Assembly: GCA_038501785.1 (NCBI GenBank) | Contig: JBAMJR010000154.1 | Location: 5,921,001-5,985,000, forward strand | Length of the DNA stretch: 64,000 nt | Reading direction: 5' to 3' | Source of the DNA: Myoxocephalus aenaeus | Lineage: Eukaryota > Chordata > Actinopteri > Perciformes > Cottidae | Shown: positions 54,901 through 64,000 of the stretch, one piece after another | How positions within the stretch are numbered: position 1 is the first letter of the stretch | Layout: each line of letters opens with the position of its first letter | The notes under the pieces: generated by a model | The model's input: the letters and a program-made list of their open reading frames with translations, nothing else | Told to the model about the DNA's origin: nothing | The model's database searches: none | Made by a program: the position numbers and the translations under genes

Positions 54901-55179
54901 GGGGGGTTGGGCAATGCTGGTGGCTCCATCGGGCTCTCAGGAGAAATGCACCATGGGACACCTGGACTGAGCGGATGAAAGAGGAAGCGACAAAGGGAGG
55001 AGTTCCGTTTTGGTTTCCGTGTTTCATTGTGGACACCTTATACACCTCAAAACTCTTTTTTTTCTTTGCGTTTGCGTCACAAAAGCTCTGCGACAGTCCT
55101 GCGAGCTAGAAACGTACCTTGACATTGTAGGGTATGTAATGCTTGGCCAGCGCTTCCGGGGTGTGCATCCATGATTTAT
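42852..55179 (-). CDS. gulp1: GULP PTB-domain engulfment adaptor 1, exons 2 to last (5' partial)
   Basis: A cytoplasmic adaptor, the vertebrate counterpart of CED-6. Its PTB domain binds NPxY-type motifs in the tails of engulfment receptors, and its coiled coil mediates self-association in clearance of apoptotic cells. Exons in transcript order: 55118-55179, 50434-50505, 47923-48021, 47644-47781, 47306-47422, 46391-46471, [candidate cassette 45612-45848], 45234-45372, 44976-45070, 42852-42923. All phases agree. The product without the cassette is about 300 residues with an assumed 9-residue first exon, close to human GULP1 (304). Identity to the human protein is very high in the PTB region. 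Exon 1, expected to encode MNRAF-type sequence, is not found to position 64000. The gene converges on col5a2. Confidence 0.95.
43952..44024. mobile_element. hAT terminal fragment (tentative)
   Basis: Begins cagtggttctcaaact and ends aataccactg, both typical hAT ends only 73 bp apart. No 8-bp target duplication flanks it, so it may be a deleted remnant. Confidence 0.35.
44262..44345 (-). mobile_element. LINE/SINE 3' tail fragment
   Basis: On the minus strand it reads gcaatttccccactgcggga followed by ctaataaaggattatctaat, the same kind of tail as at 39885-39955 on the plus strand. Only the tail is present, so a SINE sharing this tail cannot be excluded. Confidence 0.55.
44976..45070 (-). CDS. 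gulp1: gulp1 exon encoding the DLFGSEPFDPF motif
   Basis: 95 nt, acceptor gtcggcag and donor GTGAGT. It encodes KDLFGSEPFDPFTCGSADF and then PPDIQSKLDEMQ, nearly identical to human (DLFGAEPFDPFNCGAADF). The DLF and DPF motifs suit binding to AP-2/clathrin adaptor ear domains, consistent with a trafficking role. That function is inferred from the motifs. Confidence 0.96.
45234..45372 (-). CDS. gulp1: gulp1 Pro/Ser-rich exon
   Basis: 139 nt, acceptor gcgtgcag and donor GTGAGT, phase 0 to phase 1. It reads AGSISTKPLSTDVFDMVPFS, then a PPPPP run. This matches the human AGSMTPKSPSTDIFDMIPFS segment. The polyproline run could bind SH3 domains. Confidence 0.93.
45557..45606. repeat. (GAA)n / (TTC)n microsatellite
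   Basis: About 16 GAA units on the plus strand. On the gulp1 strand this is a TTC pyrimidine run starting 5 bases inside the intron after the candidate cassette exon's donor. Confidence 0.95.
45612..45848 (-). CDS. gulp1: gulp1 candidate cassette exon, proline-rich, 79 codons
   Basis: A ttttcag acceptor is followed by 79 codons in phase 0, ending CGC before GTACGC, also phase 0. Inclusion would add PLHINATNEAYMLQRPSS... through a PPPPPAKPAPLPPKP stretch to IPRPR, between the coiled-coil exon and the STDVFDMVPFS exon. The sequence looks coding: balanced composition, an open frame crossing the whole exon, and two SH3-type polyproline motifs. I do not recall it in the main human 304-residue isoform, so it is either an alternative exon or fish-specific. 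The donor has a weak match after +4. Confidence 0.6.
46304..46384. repeat. (TA)n(GT)n microsatellite next to gulp1 exon
   Basis: About 27 TA and 12 GT units. On the gulp1 strand the CA-rich part begins 7 bases after the exon end at 46391, directly after the donor GTAAGG. CA repeats near donors can act as hnRNP L sites, so it may affect splicing. Confidence 0.95.
46391..46471 (-). CDS. gulp1: gulp1 coiled-coil exon
   Basis: 81 nt, phase 0 on both sides. It encodes IQELETENSELKHQLQDLEE and then QLMIVPP, a heptad-like leucine pattern equal to the human IQDLETENMELKNKVQDLE segment that forms the dimerising coiled coil. Confidence 0.95.
47027..47058. repeat. 32-bp perfect palindrome in gulp1 intron
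   Basis: gaaaaaccactgggcc is followed directly by its exact reverse complement; the centre is between 47042 and 47043 (ggccggcc core). There is no spacer. It lies in the intron 46472-47305. Confidence 0.95.
47306..47422 (-). CDS. gulp1: gulp1 exon: end of PTB domain, start of helix
   Basis: 117 nt, acceptor ctgctgcag and donor GTACGT. It reads AEEITLTIGQAFDLAYKKFL and then ESGGKDVETRKQIGTLQKR, almost identical to human. It carries the long C-terminal helix of the PTB fold and the start of the coiled coil. Confidence 0.96.
47644..47781 (-). CDS. gulp1: gulp1 exon: PTB domain core
   Basis: 138 nt, phase 0 both sides. It encodes DVQHNCQLHRISFCADDKTD, KRIFTFICKDSESNKHLCYV and FDSEKC. The only difference from human that I recall is Asp for Glu at the first residue. 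This is the strand-rich core with the ISFCADD motif of the PTB fold. Confidence 0.97.
47923..48021 (-). CDS. gulp1: gulp1 exon: PTB domain strands
   Basis: 99 nt encoding FQRHIKKSEGQKTPKVELQI and then SIYGVKILDTKTK. The start at 48021 follows an AG (cattggaag) and gives FQRHIKK, matching human FARHIKK. A second AG six bases on (tttcag) would drop two residues. I prefer the first on homology. Confidence 0.9.
48022..50433 (-). other. gulp1: gulp1 intron, nothing recognised
   Basis: 2.4 kb between two PTB exons. AT-rich, with short poly-A and poly-T runs. No gene or transposon is recognised. Confidence 0.7.
50434..50505 (-). CDS. gulp1: gulp1 exon: PTB domain start
   Basis: 72 nt, acceptor ctttccag and donor GTAAAG. 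It encodes FLGNTEVEAPKGTEVVKDAV and then RKLK, the first PTB strand (FLGxTEV motif) and helix. Phase 0 both sides. Confidence 0.96.
51089..51133. repeat. (CA)n microsatellite
   Basis: About 22 CA units in the gulp1 intron 50506-55117. Confidence 0.95.
51561..51893. mobile_element. Possible solo LTR or foldback repeat, 333 bp
   Basis: The block begins tgtaaggg and ends tgttaca, so it has TG...CA ends with a short inverted repeat. The six bases on either side (ataaat, atgaat) differ at one position. Inside are two strong hairpins (atcaggtgtg with cacacctgat at 51632-51663; a 15-bp perfect stem ggcgtcgtgaagagg at 51679-51723) and an attaaa signal. It has no coding frame. The flanking match is weak, so the class is uncertain. 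Confidence 0.45.
51910..51949. repeat. (TA)n microsatellite
   Basis: About 20 TA units, shortly after the possible solo LTR. Confidence 0.95.
53039..53370 (+). mobile_element. tRNA-derived SINE of common teleost type, internally deleted
   Basis: It has an A-box-bearing head (tggctcagcaggtggagcag). The body gggcaagatactgaacccca, aattgctccc, then ccatcgatgtgtgaatgag is that of the widespread fish SINE, and a tail-like gtgctatataaatac (53347-53361) follows. The B-box segment expected about 40 bases after the A box is missing, so the copy could not be transcribed by RNA polymerase III. Confidence 0.7.
55118..55179 (-). CDS. gulp1: gulp1 exon 2
   Basis: 62 nt, acceptor ctttttcag and donor GTACGT. 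It completes a split Asp codon and reads KSWMHTPEALAKHYIPYNVK, against human KTWMHTPEALSKHFIPYNAK. The split codon proves an upstream coding exon. Confidence 0.96.
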
Positions 55180-55982
55180 CTGAAAAAGACACAAACAGCT
55201 CACTTAATAAAGGCATCGATGGTCTCGGGCCGATTACGCACAATCATCCGCGTAAGTGGTGAGAATCTCACGCGGGGCAGATGTGCGAGCCGCGAGGAAC
55301 GATTAGCCGACACAAAGCACATACGCTTTGACTTCATCATCACAGAGACAGAGGAGCTGCACTAAGGAACCGAAATGTGTATTAAGTAGCGAGCTTCCAG
55401 AAGCAAAGAGAAAAGATCAAAACTTGGCCTGATCAAAGCATTTTATTTTTTCTTAACTGATATGTATTTTTAGTCTTCCAGTCTTTACTCAAATCGCGTT
55501 AGTTTCACAAGGAGCAATGGTGTCATTGTTCAGGAAACCGCTTCACACACACATTTACTCTTAAAGGGGCGGCACACACACATTAGGATTGTTATTGCAG
55601 TAGACGTCTGTAAAACACGTGAATGTGTGCCACGCGGTGACATTTTTTATTATTAATAAAATCTATTATTTGGCCATGTCGTCATGCTGTCCGGAGACAA
55701 AGACAAGCGTTTGCACATTTATGGGAATATCCGAAAAGACCCAGTAGACAGTGGAAACAGCTGATCAGGCAGGTGAGTTCAATGTGTGCTGTGTCCATAA
55801 AAAAAAAGACCTTTGGTGAGCTTATAACTTTTTTTAAGGAAGTTTTATCTTATTTTGCCGTTCCATACAGCTATTTTATGCGCTACTTCAAACCGGCTTA
55901 CGAATATGAAATGATTGGCGAGAGATACTGAATATAAAGATAAGCCAAAGAGTTGTGCTTTGAACCGAGGCTGACAAAATGC

Positions 55983-56004
55983 AAAAAAAAAAAAAAAAAA
56001 AAAA
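55983..56004. repeat. A22 homopolymer
   Basis: 22 consecutive A. No retroelement body is visible upstream, so this is not clearly a retroposon tail. Confidence 0.95.
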
Positions 56005-56339
56005 GGAGAAAGTTCTGTCAAAGAGTCAGAGCAGTCACAGGAACACACAGGGAGGTAGTTGTGTCGTATCAGGACAGTCTTTGGAGATCACACCGACGCA
56101 AAAATGAGCGGCGGTGGGGTCAGAGGTCGTCAATGATTTTCCGCATTTCCTAATCAGCCGCTGATTGTACGCATCCATTTCCCTTTCCATAAACGGCTCA
56201 TCGGCCCGCTAATGAATCCTATGACAAAAGATGCACGACTGTGACCTTCGGGGCGCTCGCCTCCTGTAGGTTGATTGCGTTAATCAGCGCTTTGCGAGGC
56301 GCGAACGACGCGAGTCGCCTTTCCTCCGCGCGAGTATGC

Positions 56340-56475
56340 TAATGACTTTGTTTACATCGGTGTTGTTGGCTAAGTAGCTTGATGAATTCAAAGTCTATTC
56401 TAATTAGTGCTAATTTGGAGCTCCGCATTTGCTTAATTGTGATTGCTTACGTTTGCTAATCCCCCGTATTATTCA
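56340..56475. promoter_or_regulatory. Candidate conserved enhancer block in gulp1 intron 1
   Basis: A forkhead-type tgtttac (56349-56355), the homeodomain palindrome ctaattag (56400-56407), three further gctaat strings and cttaatt lie within 135 bp. Such dense homeodomain motifs are common in developmental enhancers of vertebrates. No alignment could be made, so this is composition-based inference. Confidence 0.3.
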
Positions 56476-58402
56476 CAAGGAAACCAAGGCAGTCCTCTTT
56501 AACTCTTCCCGGAAATCGGTTTGACAGCAGGAGATAAGGATACGGGGCGGACGGGACGACGCTAACTTTTGTTTCACTTTTCAGCCGCCGCACGGCGCAC
56601 TGGGGAGCCTCTATCCTCTACCTCCATTGGAATCCTTTAAAGTTTACTTAACAGTTGTGAAATGAGATTATCCCCGCTCGCACCTTGCGACACTCTCCAC
56701 CAAAGTGCAATCAATTCCCTCGTGGGACTCGAGAATGAAAGTTGATAGAAAGGATGATGTATCTCCTCCTATCCTCCTGCAGCTCACGAGGCTTATGAGC
56801 GGTAAACTCCGAGAGAGAGGAAGGAAGGAAGGAAGGAAGGAAGGAGGAGAGTGGTGAGGGATGACACAGCGGCGCGGCAGGTAGGCCGATATTCTTGTTC
56901 AAGGCGTCAGCGCACACTCTCTCTGCTTCTTTCTCTCACTTCGCGACGTGAAATGTCAACTATGCGGAAGCACCGACAGTGTGCTAAAGCTACAAGGGCC
57001 GCGCAGTCGGGTTTGTGAGGTGTTGGATGAAGATGAGGAAAAAAATGCAAGAGTTGACAGACTGAAAAGTGACAATGACTCTCCGTCACGCTACGGAGGC
57101 AGGGAGTGCGCTGCCGATTCCTGCAGGGCCAGTTAGGGACGTGTGACAGCGTGAAAGGTCACATGTCCTTCAAGCGTGTTACACACAAACTCCAGCAACT
57201 ACTGTTACTAGTTAATGCTGCCTTTGTCTTCTGGGCTCCCTGGCTCTATTAGTTAACGGGTATTTCAGCAGGGATAGTTTGCTCTATATAGCCCGGACTC
57301 TGCTTAATTATCTTTTTAAATGAGAAGATAAATGCAAAGCAATCGGATAGTCTGAGGAATTTGAGTTAGTTTGTGATGTTAAAAAAAAAAAAATCAGTTT
57401 AGACATTGTGATTGCGTATCAAGATGCGATTCAGACTATGACTTATCGGATTGACTAATTGCCCGGCCCGACATTCTGGGATGTCGAACTAACACTAAAT
57501 CTTTAGTTCCGTTGTGTGCGATCGCATCTCATACGTGTCCACTTTAGGAAAGGATGAGCGAGTGAATGCCATGTTTAAGTTAGAAAAGAAGAACAAGTTG
57601 TGTTAAAGTTCACAGTTACTGCCCACATGTTTCTTTAACAGTGTCATTGTCTCTTTGGGCTCAGTGTGGTCTGTGATCTATTTTAGAAAACATCCGACCC
57701 CTCTGATCTTCTCACAAATTTCACCCTGCAAATATCAGTGAGTTTGTGGCCGTGTAAGGCGCTCTCTCTTTCTCTCTGATCTGTTGGCAGGTCTGTGGAC
57801 CGCAGCCTGCGCTGCTTCCCGTAGATACCCACTCTAATTAAAAAGAGCAGACAGGTATAAATGCTTAATCGTTAATCGCAGTGGGAGAAGCAGAAAGAAG
57901 AAGAAGCAACGTGTACCTTTAGTTAACAATAAATACTTATTTCTCAGCGATGCAATGCATAAAGGCTCTAGTGCAGAGAGGGCTCTTATCTGCTTTAGCT
58001 GCAGATAACACTAAAGCTGCGACATTTGTGTTATCTTAGAATAATTTAAATGAAGCATTAACGCGTTGAAACACTACAAATGTTGCCTTTGGTGCTGTTC
58101 CTTTTCAAAATCAGCAATCTATATTCAGAGTGGAAAGCATATTTGTATTGTGGCGCAATCGAGGGAAAGAGACGAGTCAAGCACACACACGTGGTAATGT
58201 GTGGATTTATGGACGGCTTGATCTATTACACCTTTATCACAAACATTCCTTATCTAACAAGCTAACAGCTGTAATTCCCTTAATCTCACGTTCCACTGTG
58301 AATCAGGCATTCAGGTGATAACGGCTCGTCACAGTCGTTGAGATATGCATCCAAAGAAAGTACTCCAGTTTTCTAAAGTCCTTCGCTAAAGAATGATTTA
58401 TT

Positions 58403-58425
58403 TATATATATATATATATATATAT
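58403..58425. repeat. (TA)n microsatellite
   Basis: About 11 TA units. Confidence 0.9.
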
Positions 58426-59700
58426 TTATTTCACTGAAAAAAACAAGAAAAACTATAAAATATGTTGCAAAGGTCGGCCAACAAGAAGCTTTCAAAGACT
58501 AGAAGTAGTTCAGGAGCTGTGCTCCCAAATCAGCTGCATGTTGCAACTCATTGCCGAAGGAAAGTGCATCCTCCAAGTTCACCAAAGGATTGACGAAACG
58601 AAGGCAACAACGTTTTGTTTAATGTCTTACGTCTGTTCCACCTGTGTGGTCGCATCTTTCACCACGCTATTGTGAATGTATCTCAATAATAGACTATTAT
58701 TATATTACTAATACTGACAAACAACAGTAATGTAGAATGTTATATAACAAACTAATGTGTTCTAACTCATATGGTTAAGTCTTGTGGCCACTCTCTAACG
58801 TTCTCCGAGCTCAGCTCTCACCTCTCAGAGCTTGAGTGCTGCGCTCCTAAGTGCATAGGGTGCATTGAAGTGGGCCGGCAATAGTCTGATTCACCGCAGC
58901 GCTCAATCAATGACACACAATGAATATGCTGGGTATGCACAGTTCTCCATCACGCAGAAGACCTCTTCAGAGGACCTGCAGCACACGTCTACCGAGTCCC
59001 ACCAGGACGGTGCTACTTTGGAGTCGAAGCATTTGGGCACAAAGATCCATCTGGTTCCGTACGTCAACCACTGTTTGGCATAAAAGGGGTGAAATGCAAA
59101 ATGTTGCAGTGACAGTTTGTCCTTTGAGAGAATGTCACTTGAGATTCGGTCCGCTACACATGCAGTACATTTTGGGGGAAATATCACGAGCAATCGAAAG
59201 CAATTCCATCCAACAGCGCTGTCATCTACATACACTGCCTGACACATTGACCTGAAACATAACATGATAAAATAAACAGTACAAATACCTAGAAATGTAT
59301 CCGCCACCCATGAACACACCCAAAAAAAAAAAGCGGATATCAAAGCAGACCTTTATCGTTGGTCATTATCACCCATTACAATCATATGGATGCCATGACG
59401 ATGAATATAATACCCAGGCTGCTTTAGTTCTGTTTTTACTCACTGCCCGATGGAGTACCTCCCAACCAATTCAATGACTGGAATAGAATGATTTAAACTT
59501 TATTTGTTTTGGAAAAGCAAAAACCAAGGATTAGCCATTCAGACAATACAAAGACAGAGGTTTGAAATAGTCATCATGGTTTCCTGTTTGTCATCTGGCT
59601 TTATAAACCAGCATGAGAGCAGCCATGCAGGCAATGACTGTAAACTCTCCTTCTTACACCGGAGTGTCCTTCCTATCAGACGTGCATTCATTACATTCAC

Positions 59701-59718
59701 GGGGGGGGGGGGGGGGGG
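59701..59718 (+). repeat. G18 homopolymer
   Basis: Eighteen consecutive G, able to form a quadruplex. Length is unreliable in sequencing. Confidence 0.9.
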
Positions 59719-59859
59719 ACACCATCATTGTATCTGGTTTCCAATCACATTAAACACCATTATTTGCGGCCAGGGCAATAATCGCTGGGTACATTTGTGA
59801 ACCGAGCATCATCTAGACTGGTATTTATAGTGTCCAGCACGGTCATGAGGAAATGAAAA

Positions 59860-59861
<2 letters not shown>

Positions 59862-59901
<40 letters not shown>
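59862..59901. repeat. (GT)n microsatellite
   Basis: About 20 GT units. Confidence 0.95.
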
Positions 59902-59903
<2 letters not shown>

Positions 59904-62900
59904 TCAACATCTAACAGTAACATGATGGGAATATCACAATTGAGATGCGACCTCAGCTCGATCAATCAGTTTAGTTGGTTTGATTTTACCGGCTATGATT
60001 TGGATATAGCTGCTGGCTTCTAGTGTCTGCAGCTTAAAACATAATTGGCTGTGTACTCCCCAGCATCTCTGAGCTTTACCACATCTCCACGCGGCGGAAA
60101 AGGTTTGATTCATTCTCAATGAAATCCCTTCTCGCATCTCGCTTCCAAAATAGCTCTTCACATCTGCATGCTCAGTGCTTTTACTGGTTGTATGAACGAC
60201 TCCGTCACTTTAAGGTGTCACTTTAAGGCCAGTAGCCATCTGGCTCCGCTATTGTATTCATTGCATGGCTTTTGCCGTTCGTGCCGTTTGCGTGATTATA
60301 CGTTTTTGTTGCCGAGCGCACCGAAACAAAAACCTTATCGGCCGGGGTCGAAACGGCAATAGTTGACTTGGATCTCGAATCCGAAATTAGTCACCCTTCA
60401 CAAGTGAGAAAAACAAACACGGAGCATCTGCCCTTTATTTAACTCCTGCAGTTGAACGCCACACAATACAAGTTAGACTCACCGTGACTGTGTGGAATTA
60501 TAAGTAGAGACTTGAGAAAATATGTGTCACCGAAACACCTAAGTAGCTCTGGTTTGCTCCTGCTGTAAGAGAATCTAGGCCACTGTCCTCGCTTAATGTA
60601 GAATCACAGCACATCATATGCCGGCCATTCGTCATGGATAATGACTTAATCTTCAGCTATCACCTGTTGGTGCGACAGAGTAGTAAAATATGTATTACTG
60701 CAGTCAATCAGCTCTGCTATGAGATGTGTGTTACCCTGACCTGCAGTGAAATAAACCACAACTTGTGCAGCTCAGATGAATCCCCGCTGTGGATTCAGAG
60801 CGTGCTTCCAATCACTGATGGAATGGAAAAAGGTGCGGACCGTCTGCACGCATCACCGGGACATTGAGACACTATAAATGCACAGTCGATGTTTCATGAC
60901 CTTAACATTTATGGTCCAAGATCTGCTGCTGCTCTTTAGAGTTTGTATGTTGTGTGTCACTGATTGATTATTTATTTATTTTTTAGATTCAAGATATTGG
61001 CATTGGAGATACATAACAAATGATGAATTTAATTTCTAATAATAATAAATCCACAATAACATAGCTAAAACAAAACAGAACTGATGGAGGGGATTCTCTA
61101 CTCATATCAAACATTGTATTATTGATATACATAGTATAATTGAACCTCTTCTAAAATTAATGTTTTCCCTATCTTTATTGTCGGCCCTTTTCTCGGTGCA
61201 AAAACAAAGAGCAGCCCTAATAGCCACACACACTTACAGTGAGAGTGTTAGCATCTTCAGAGAGTTGGTGGGAAATGAAGCGCAGGCATGTGATCATGGC
61301 ATATTAAATCCCAATTATTATAATACTTTCATTCTGTTTCGTTTAAATTCCTTGCCTGAATGGGGAATGTTGGTCAGGACCTGTAGCTCGCTCATCATCG
61401 CTCTGCCTACTGTGTTCTCCTGGGTACTCCTAGCTGCCACAAATGCAGCCTGATATTTTTAATAAATCCTCCTCTATGGAGGTTTTAATGTGCCTATTTA
61501 TGTGAGTGAGGTTAGACTACCAACAGGACAAACTGTATAGGGACCAAGCAGTCAAATCAAGGCCTCTTTAAAGAAAAACTAAACATTACAACCTCCACAA
61601 AGGTGGGATTTATTCAGGGTGCTCGTATCCGACCGTATTCATTTGAGGGAGGATTTACCTGCTAGACTAAATGTGAATAATACTGTCCAGTAATGGCGAG
61701 GTGAAATCCCTGTGAGGGGTCAGAGGAGGTTACGCTCCTGGTACGGCGCTCACTTTTGTTGAAGGAGTTTTCTAAACTGCTGCTCCGTGGCTCCCCGGGA
61801 CTCTGATCCGACTATTCAGTGCAAGTCACGTCCGGGAGCACGGGGCAATAAACACGGGAGATAAAAATGATCAAGACCCCCCGTTGGCATTACCTGCAAG
61901 ACGTGATCAAGTCCACAAAACACAGCCAGACACGGAGATAAAGGGAGTGGGTAAATCAGTGGAGCGAGCCTGCTGTCAGTGCCAGCCTTCACTCTCTACA
62001 AATACATAGACGTTTGGGACACATGCTGGACCGCTCTGTGGACCGTTGTCAGTGTAACTATTACACATTAATAAGGGAAAGAAAACAATGAGACAAGCTG
62101 GAACTATCCAGTAGGCTTCGTCCAAAATCGACGCAAAAAAAAATAAATAAATAAATGGACAAATGATGATGGAAGGGAGCAATCAGCATCAGCAACACGA
62201 GGCAATTATCCTCTTCGAGAACTATTAAGAGTTCAGCAGAGACTGAATAAATTGATCTAATGTGAAACCACTGGCAAAGGAAACCTTCGCTCAGCCCGCG
62301 TGGGAGGGTGCCAGCTGCGAACGAGAAGTCACACATCCGACCATATTTCCCACTGGGAGGGAACGTTTCGTCCACCACTGAAGTCCAATTTGGGGGAAGA
62401 AACTGGGAGAGAAAAAAGTATTGTCTTCAAAGCCGTCAAATCATTACATGATGACACAAGAAACAATCTGCCAGGCTGCAAGCTAAATCTACTCTAATGT
62501 GATTCAAAGTCCGGCCCAGAGGAGCAATCATTGAGCCACGTCTCTGCTTATCTTCCTCGACGTAGAAATATTTAATGGGGAATGGTTCAAGACGCCAGTT
62601 AATTTAAACTAATTCAAACCTCATGTTGTGGCGTCTGTTGTTCGGATTTTTTTTGCATTTTTGGGGGAAGAACTTTGAAGTGACATTTAATAACAACAAC
62701 TTTGTTTTGCACCAGGGAACCTGGAATGCCGAGGTCCATTGAGCGTGCATGCCAGGGGCTAAATATACCGCGCTGACACGCATATTCTTTTGCCTATAAT
62801 GTTCACGCTCCGTCCGTCTGGGAGGGAAAGATCTGTTGTGGACCTTTTGGCACCATTTGCCACGTACTGACTGAAATCTAGAGAGAAGCCGAAAGTGTCC

Positions 62901-63029
62901 GGCATCTGTTGGATATCACGGTGAGCGCTGGAGGTCAGGAAACGATTGCCTTGCTCTTGGTGAAAAGGCTTCAACGCACTTTTAATGGCAGATGTGAGAT
63001 CTGCTCCTCGCCGTTGGAAAGAGTTGGAC

Positions 63030-63215
63030 AGCCCGTCCGGGAGAATTTATTAAGGGAGCTGTTTACCGCCTGTTTTTTGGGGTTGTATTTTATAATAAAA
63101 AAATTTGCAGTGGCCCTTATTATCTGTCTGCTACCAAAGCCATTGCTAAGGTTGTGCCTAGTTAAACAAATTTTAATGAGCTTTTCCCAAATTCCCCCAC
63201 AGTGTGAGCACAGAC
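63030..63215. promoter_or_regulatory. Candidate conserved regulatory block in gulp1 intron 1
   Basis: The block contains tgtttac (63060-63066), ttataata, and the AT-rich strings gttaaacaaattttaatgag and ctttaatgg-like motifs nearby. It is free of simple repeats and mobile element signs. It is called by appearance only. Confidence 0.25.
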
Positions 63216-64000
63216 CAGGTATCAGCTAAAATGCACAGAAATGAAATCCTAGTTAAAATGAGAGGGATGGAGCCATTCCCATTATATGCAATCAAAAGGG
63301 AAACTTAATGTGAGGGGAGAAGGGACTATCTGCCCCGCCTGATCACCATCCTCCCGCTCATGAAATGGAGAACGTAATAGTAAATTATAACACCCAGACA
63401 TCATTAAAGCCCGATGCACCACCTGGGCCCAGGACACTTTCCCCAACACCGTCCAAGGCTTCCTCAGGTCGCTTGATTCACACCGGAGGGAGCGGAGCAG
63501 ATGGTGGGAAACACATCAAGCTGTTTCGGAAACCGCAGTCCCAAATATTCTCTCCTCTGCATTTGGGCGGGGTCACCCCCAAGACTCAATGCAGTGCCGC
63601 AGAACCATCCAAACGGTCTCAGGGTTACTGGAACGCACGGCAGGACACGTGCGTTTAGATGGGTTTGTATTCCACCTGTATTTGTGTAGTTTTATGGAAA
63701 CGAGCGGTTTTATGTTTGGGCTGTTTCATTGCAACCGGTGTCGGACAAACAGCCTTTGGAGTTGCACAGCGCATGATTTTTATCTGGCCGATAAAATCGT
63801 TTCATCCGGCCAGAATTACAAACATAAAAAAAAAAAAATGTTTTTCGTTTTGGAGCTTCCGAGTGTGAAGAGTTTATGGTCCTTTTGATATGTATGCACA
63901 CCAGGATAAAAAACATGATCTTGATGAAGATATAAGAAAACCGGCACTGCGTCCAATGAAGTTCTTTAGCGTCTTTTATCTCTTTGCATTGGAATGTCGA

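Larger units (their letters stand above)
50506..55117 (-). other. gulp1: gulp1 intron 2
   Basis: 4.6 kb. It holds the (CA)n and (TA)n tracts, the possible solo LTR and the SINE listed separately. The remainder, including 53371-55117, shows no gene; open frames there overlap on both strands with no homology I recognise. Confidence 0.75.
55180..64000 (-). other. gulp1: gulp1 intron 1 (partial), no exon found
   Basis: 8.8 kb to the window edge without a recognisable exon. The expected first exon (MNRAF-like, then a GT donor) was not found on the minus strand. Simple repeats include A22 (55983-56004), (GGAA)n (56817-56845), (TA)n (58403-58425), G18 (59701-59718) and (GT)n (59862-59901). Two blocks with regulatory-like composition are listed separately. 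Confidence 0.65.

Noticed and set aside
56948..57136. Small frame starting MKCQLCG with a CxxC motif
   Set aside because: Only 62 codons in an intron, no second zinc-binding pair, no splice or homology support.
55000..64000. First coding exon of gulp1
   Set aside because: No ATG-Asn-Arg-type start followed by a donor in the required phase was found on the minus strand.

Overview
The window is vertebrate nuclear DNA, almost certainly from a ray-finned (teleost) fish. It carries many small exons with canonical GT-AG introns, long dinucleotide microsatellites, and hAT, MITE, SINE and LINE remnants of kinds I know from teleosts. Two protein-coding genes are recognisable. They converge tail to tail and are separated by about 4.9 kb.

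Region 1 (1-15920) has no exon I can support. It is either the very long first intron of the collagen gene, or that intron plus its 5' flank. It holds microsatellites and purine-rich tracts.

Region 2 (15921-about 38740, + strand) is a fibrillar procollagen gene, best matched to the alpha-2(V) chain (col5a2). All exons except the first (signal peptide) can be placed, 53 in total. They encode a von Willebrand factor C domain, a minor helix, an N-telopeptide, a main helix of 338 Gly-X-Y triplets (1014 residues) and a C-propeptide ending in a stop codon at 37933-37935. The exons follow the 45/54/99/108/162-nt collagen pattern exactly. Two departures from the family stand out: a Gly-to-Ala codon inside the helix (25486-25488) and loss of the conserved C-propeptide N-glycosylation sequon (36211-36213). 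The introns hold two intact non-autonomous hAT elements with perfect 8-bp target duplications, a MITE with 47-bp terminal inverted repeats, and two hairpins of identical geometry.

Region 3 (about 38740-42468) is intergenic: a LINE 3' end, an unidentified secreted-type ORF on the minus strand, and a degenerate teleost interspersed repeat.

Region 4 (42469-64000, - strand) is gulp1, the PTB-domain engulfment adaptor. Ten exons of the known structure are placed (55179 down to 42852), and one further in-frame candidate cassette exon (45612-45848) encodes a proline-rich stretch. The first coding exon is not found and probably lies beyond 64000. The stretch 55180-64000 is therefore intron 1, with AT-rich blocks that look like conserved regulatory elements.

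The two gene products do not act in one pathway: one is extracellular matrix, the other a cytoplasmic phagocytosis adaptor. Their linkage reflects old synteny. In mammals COL3A1 lies between GULP1 and COL5A2; here it is absent.
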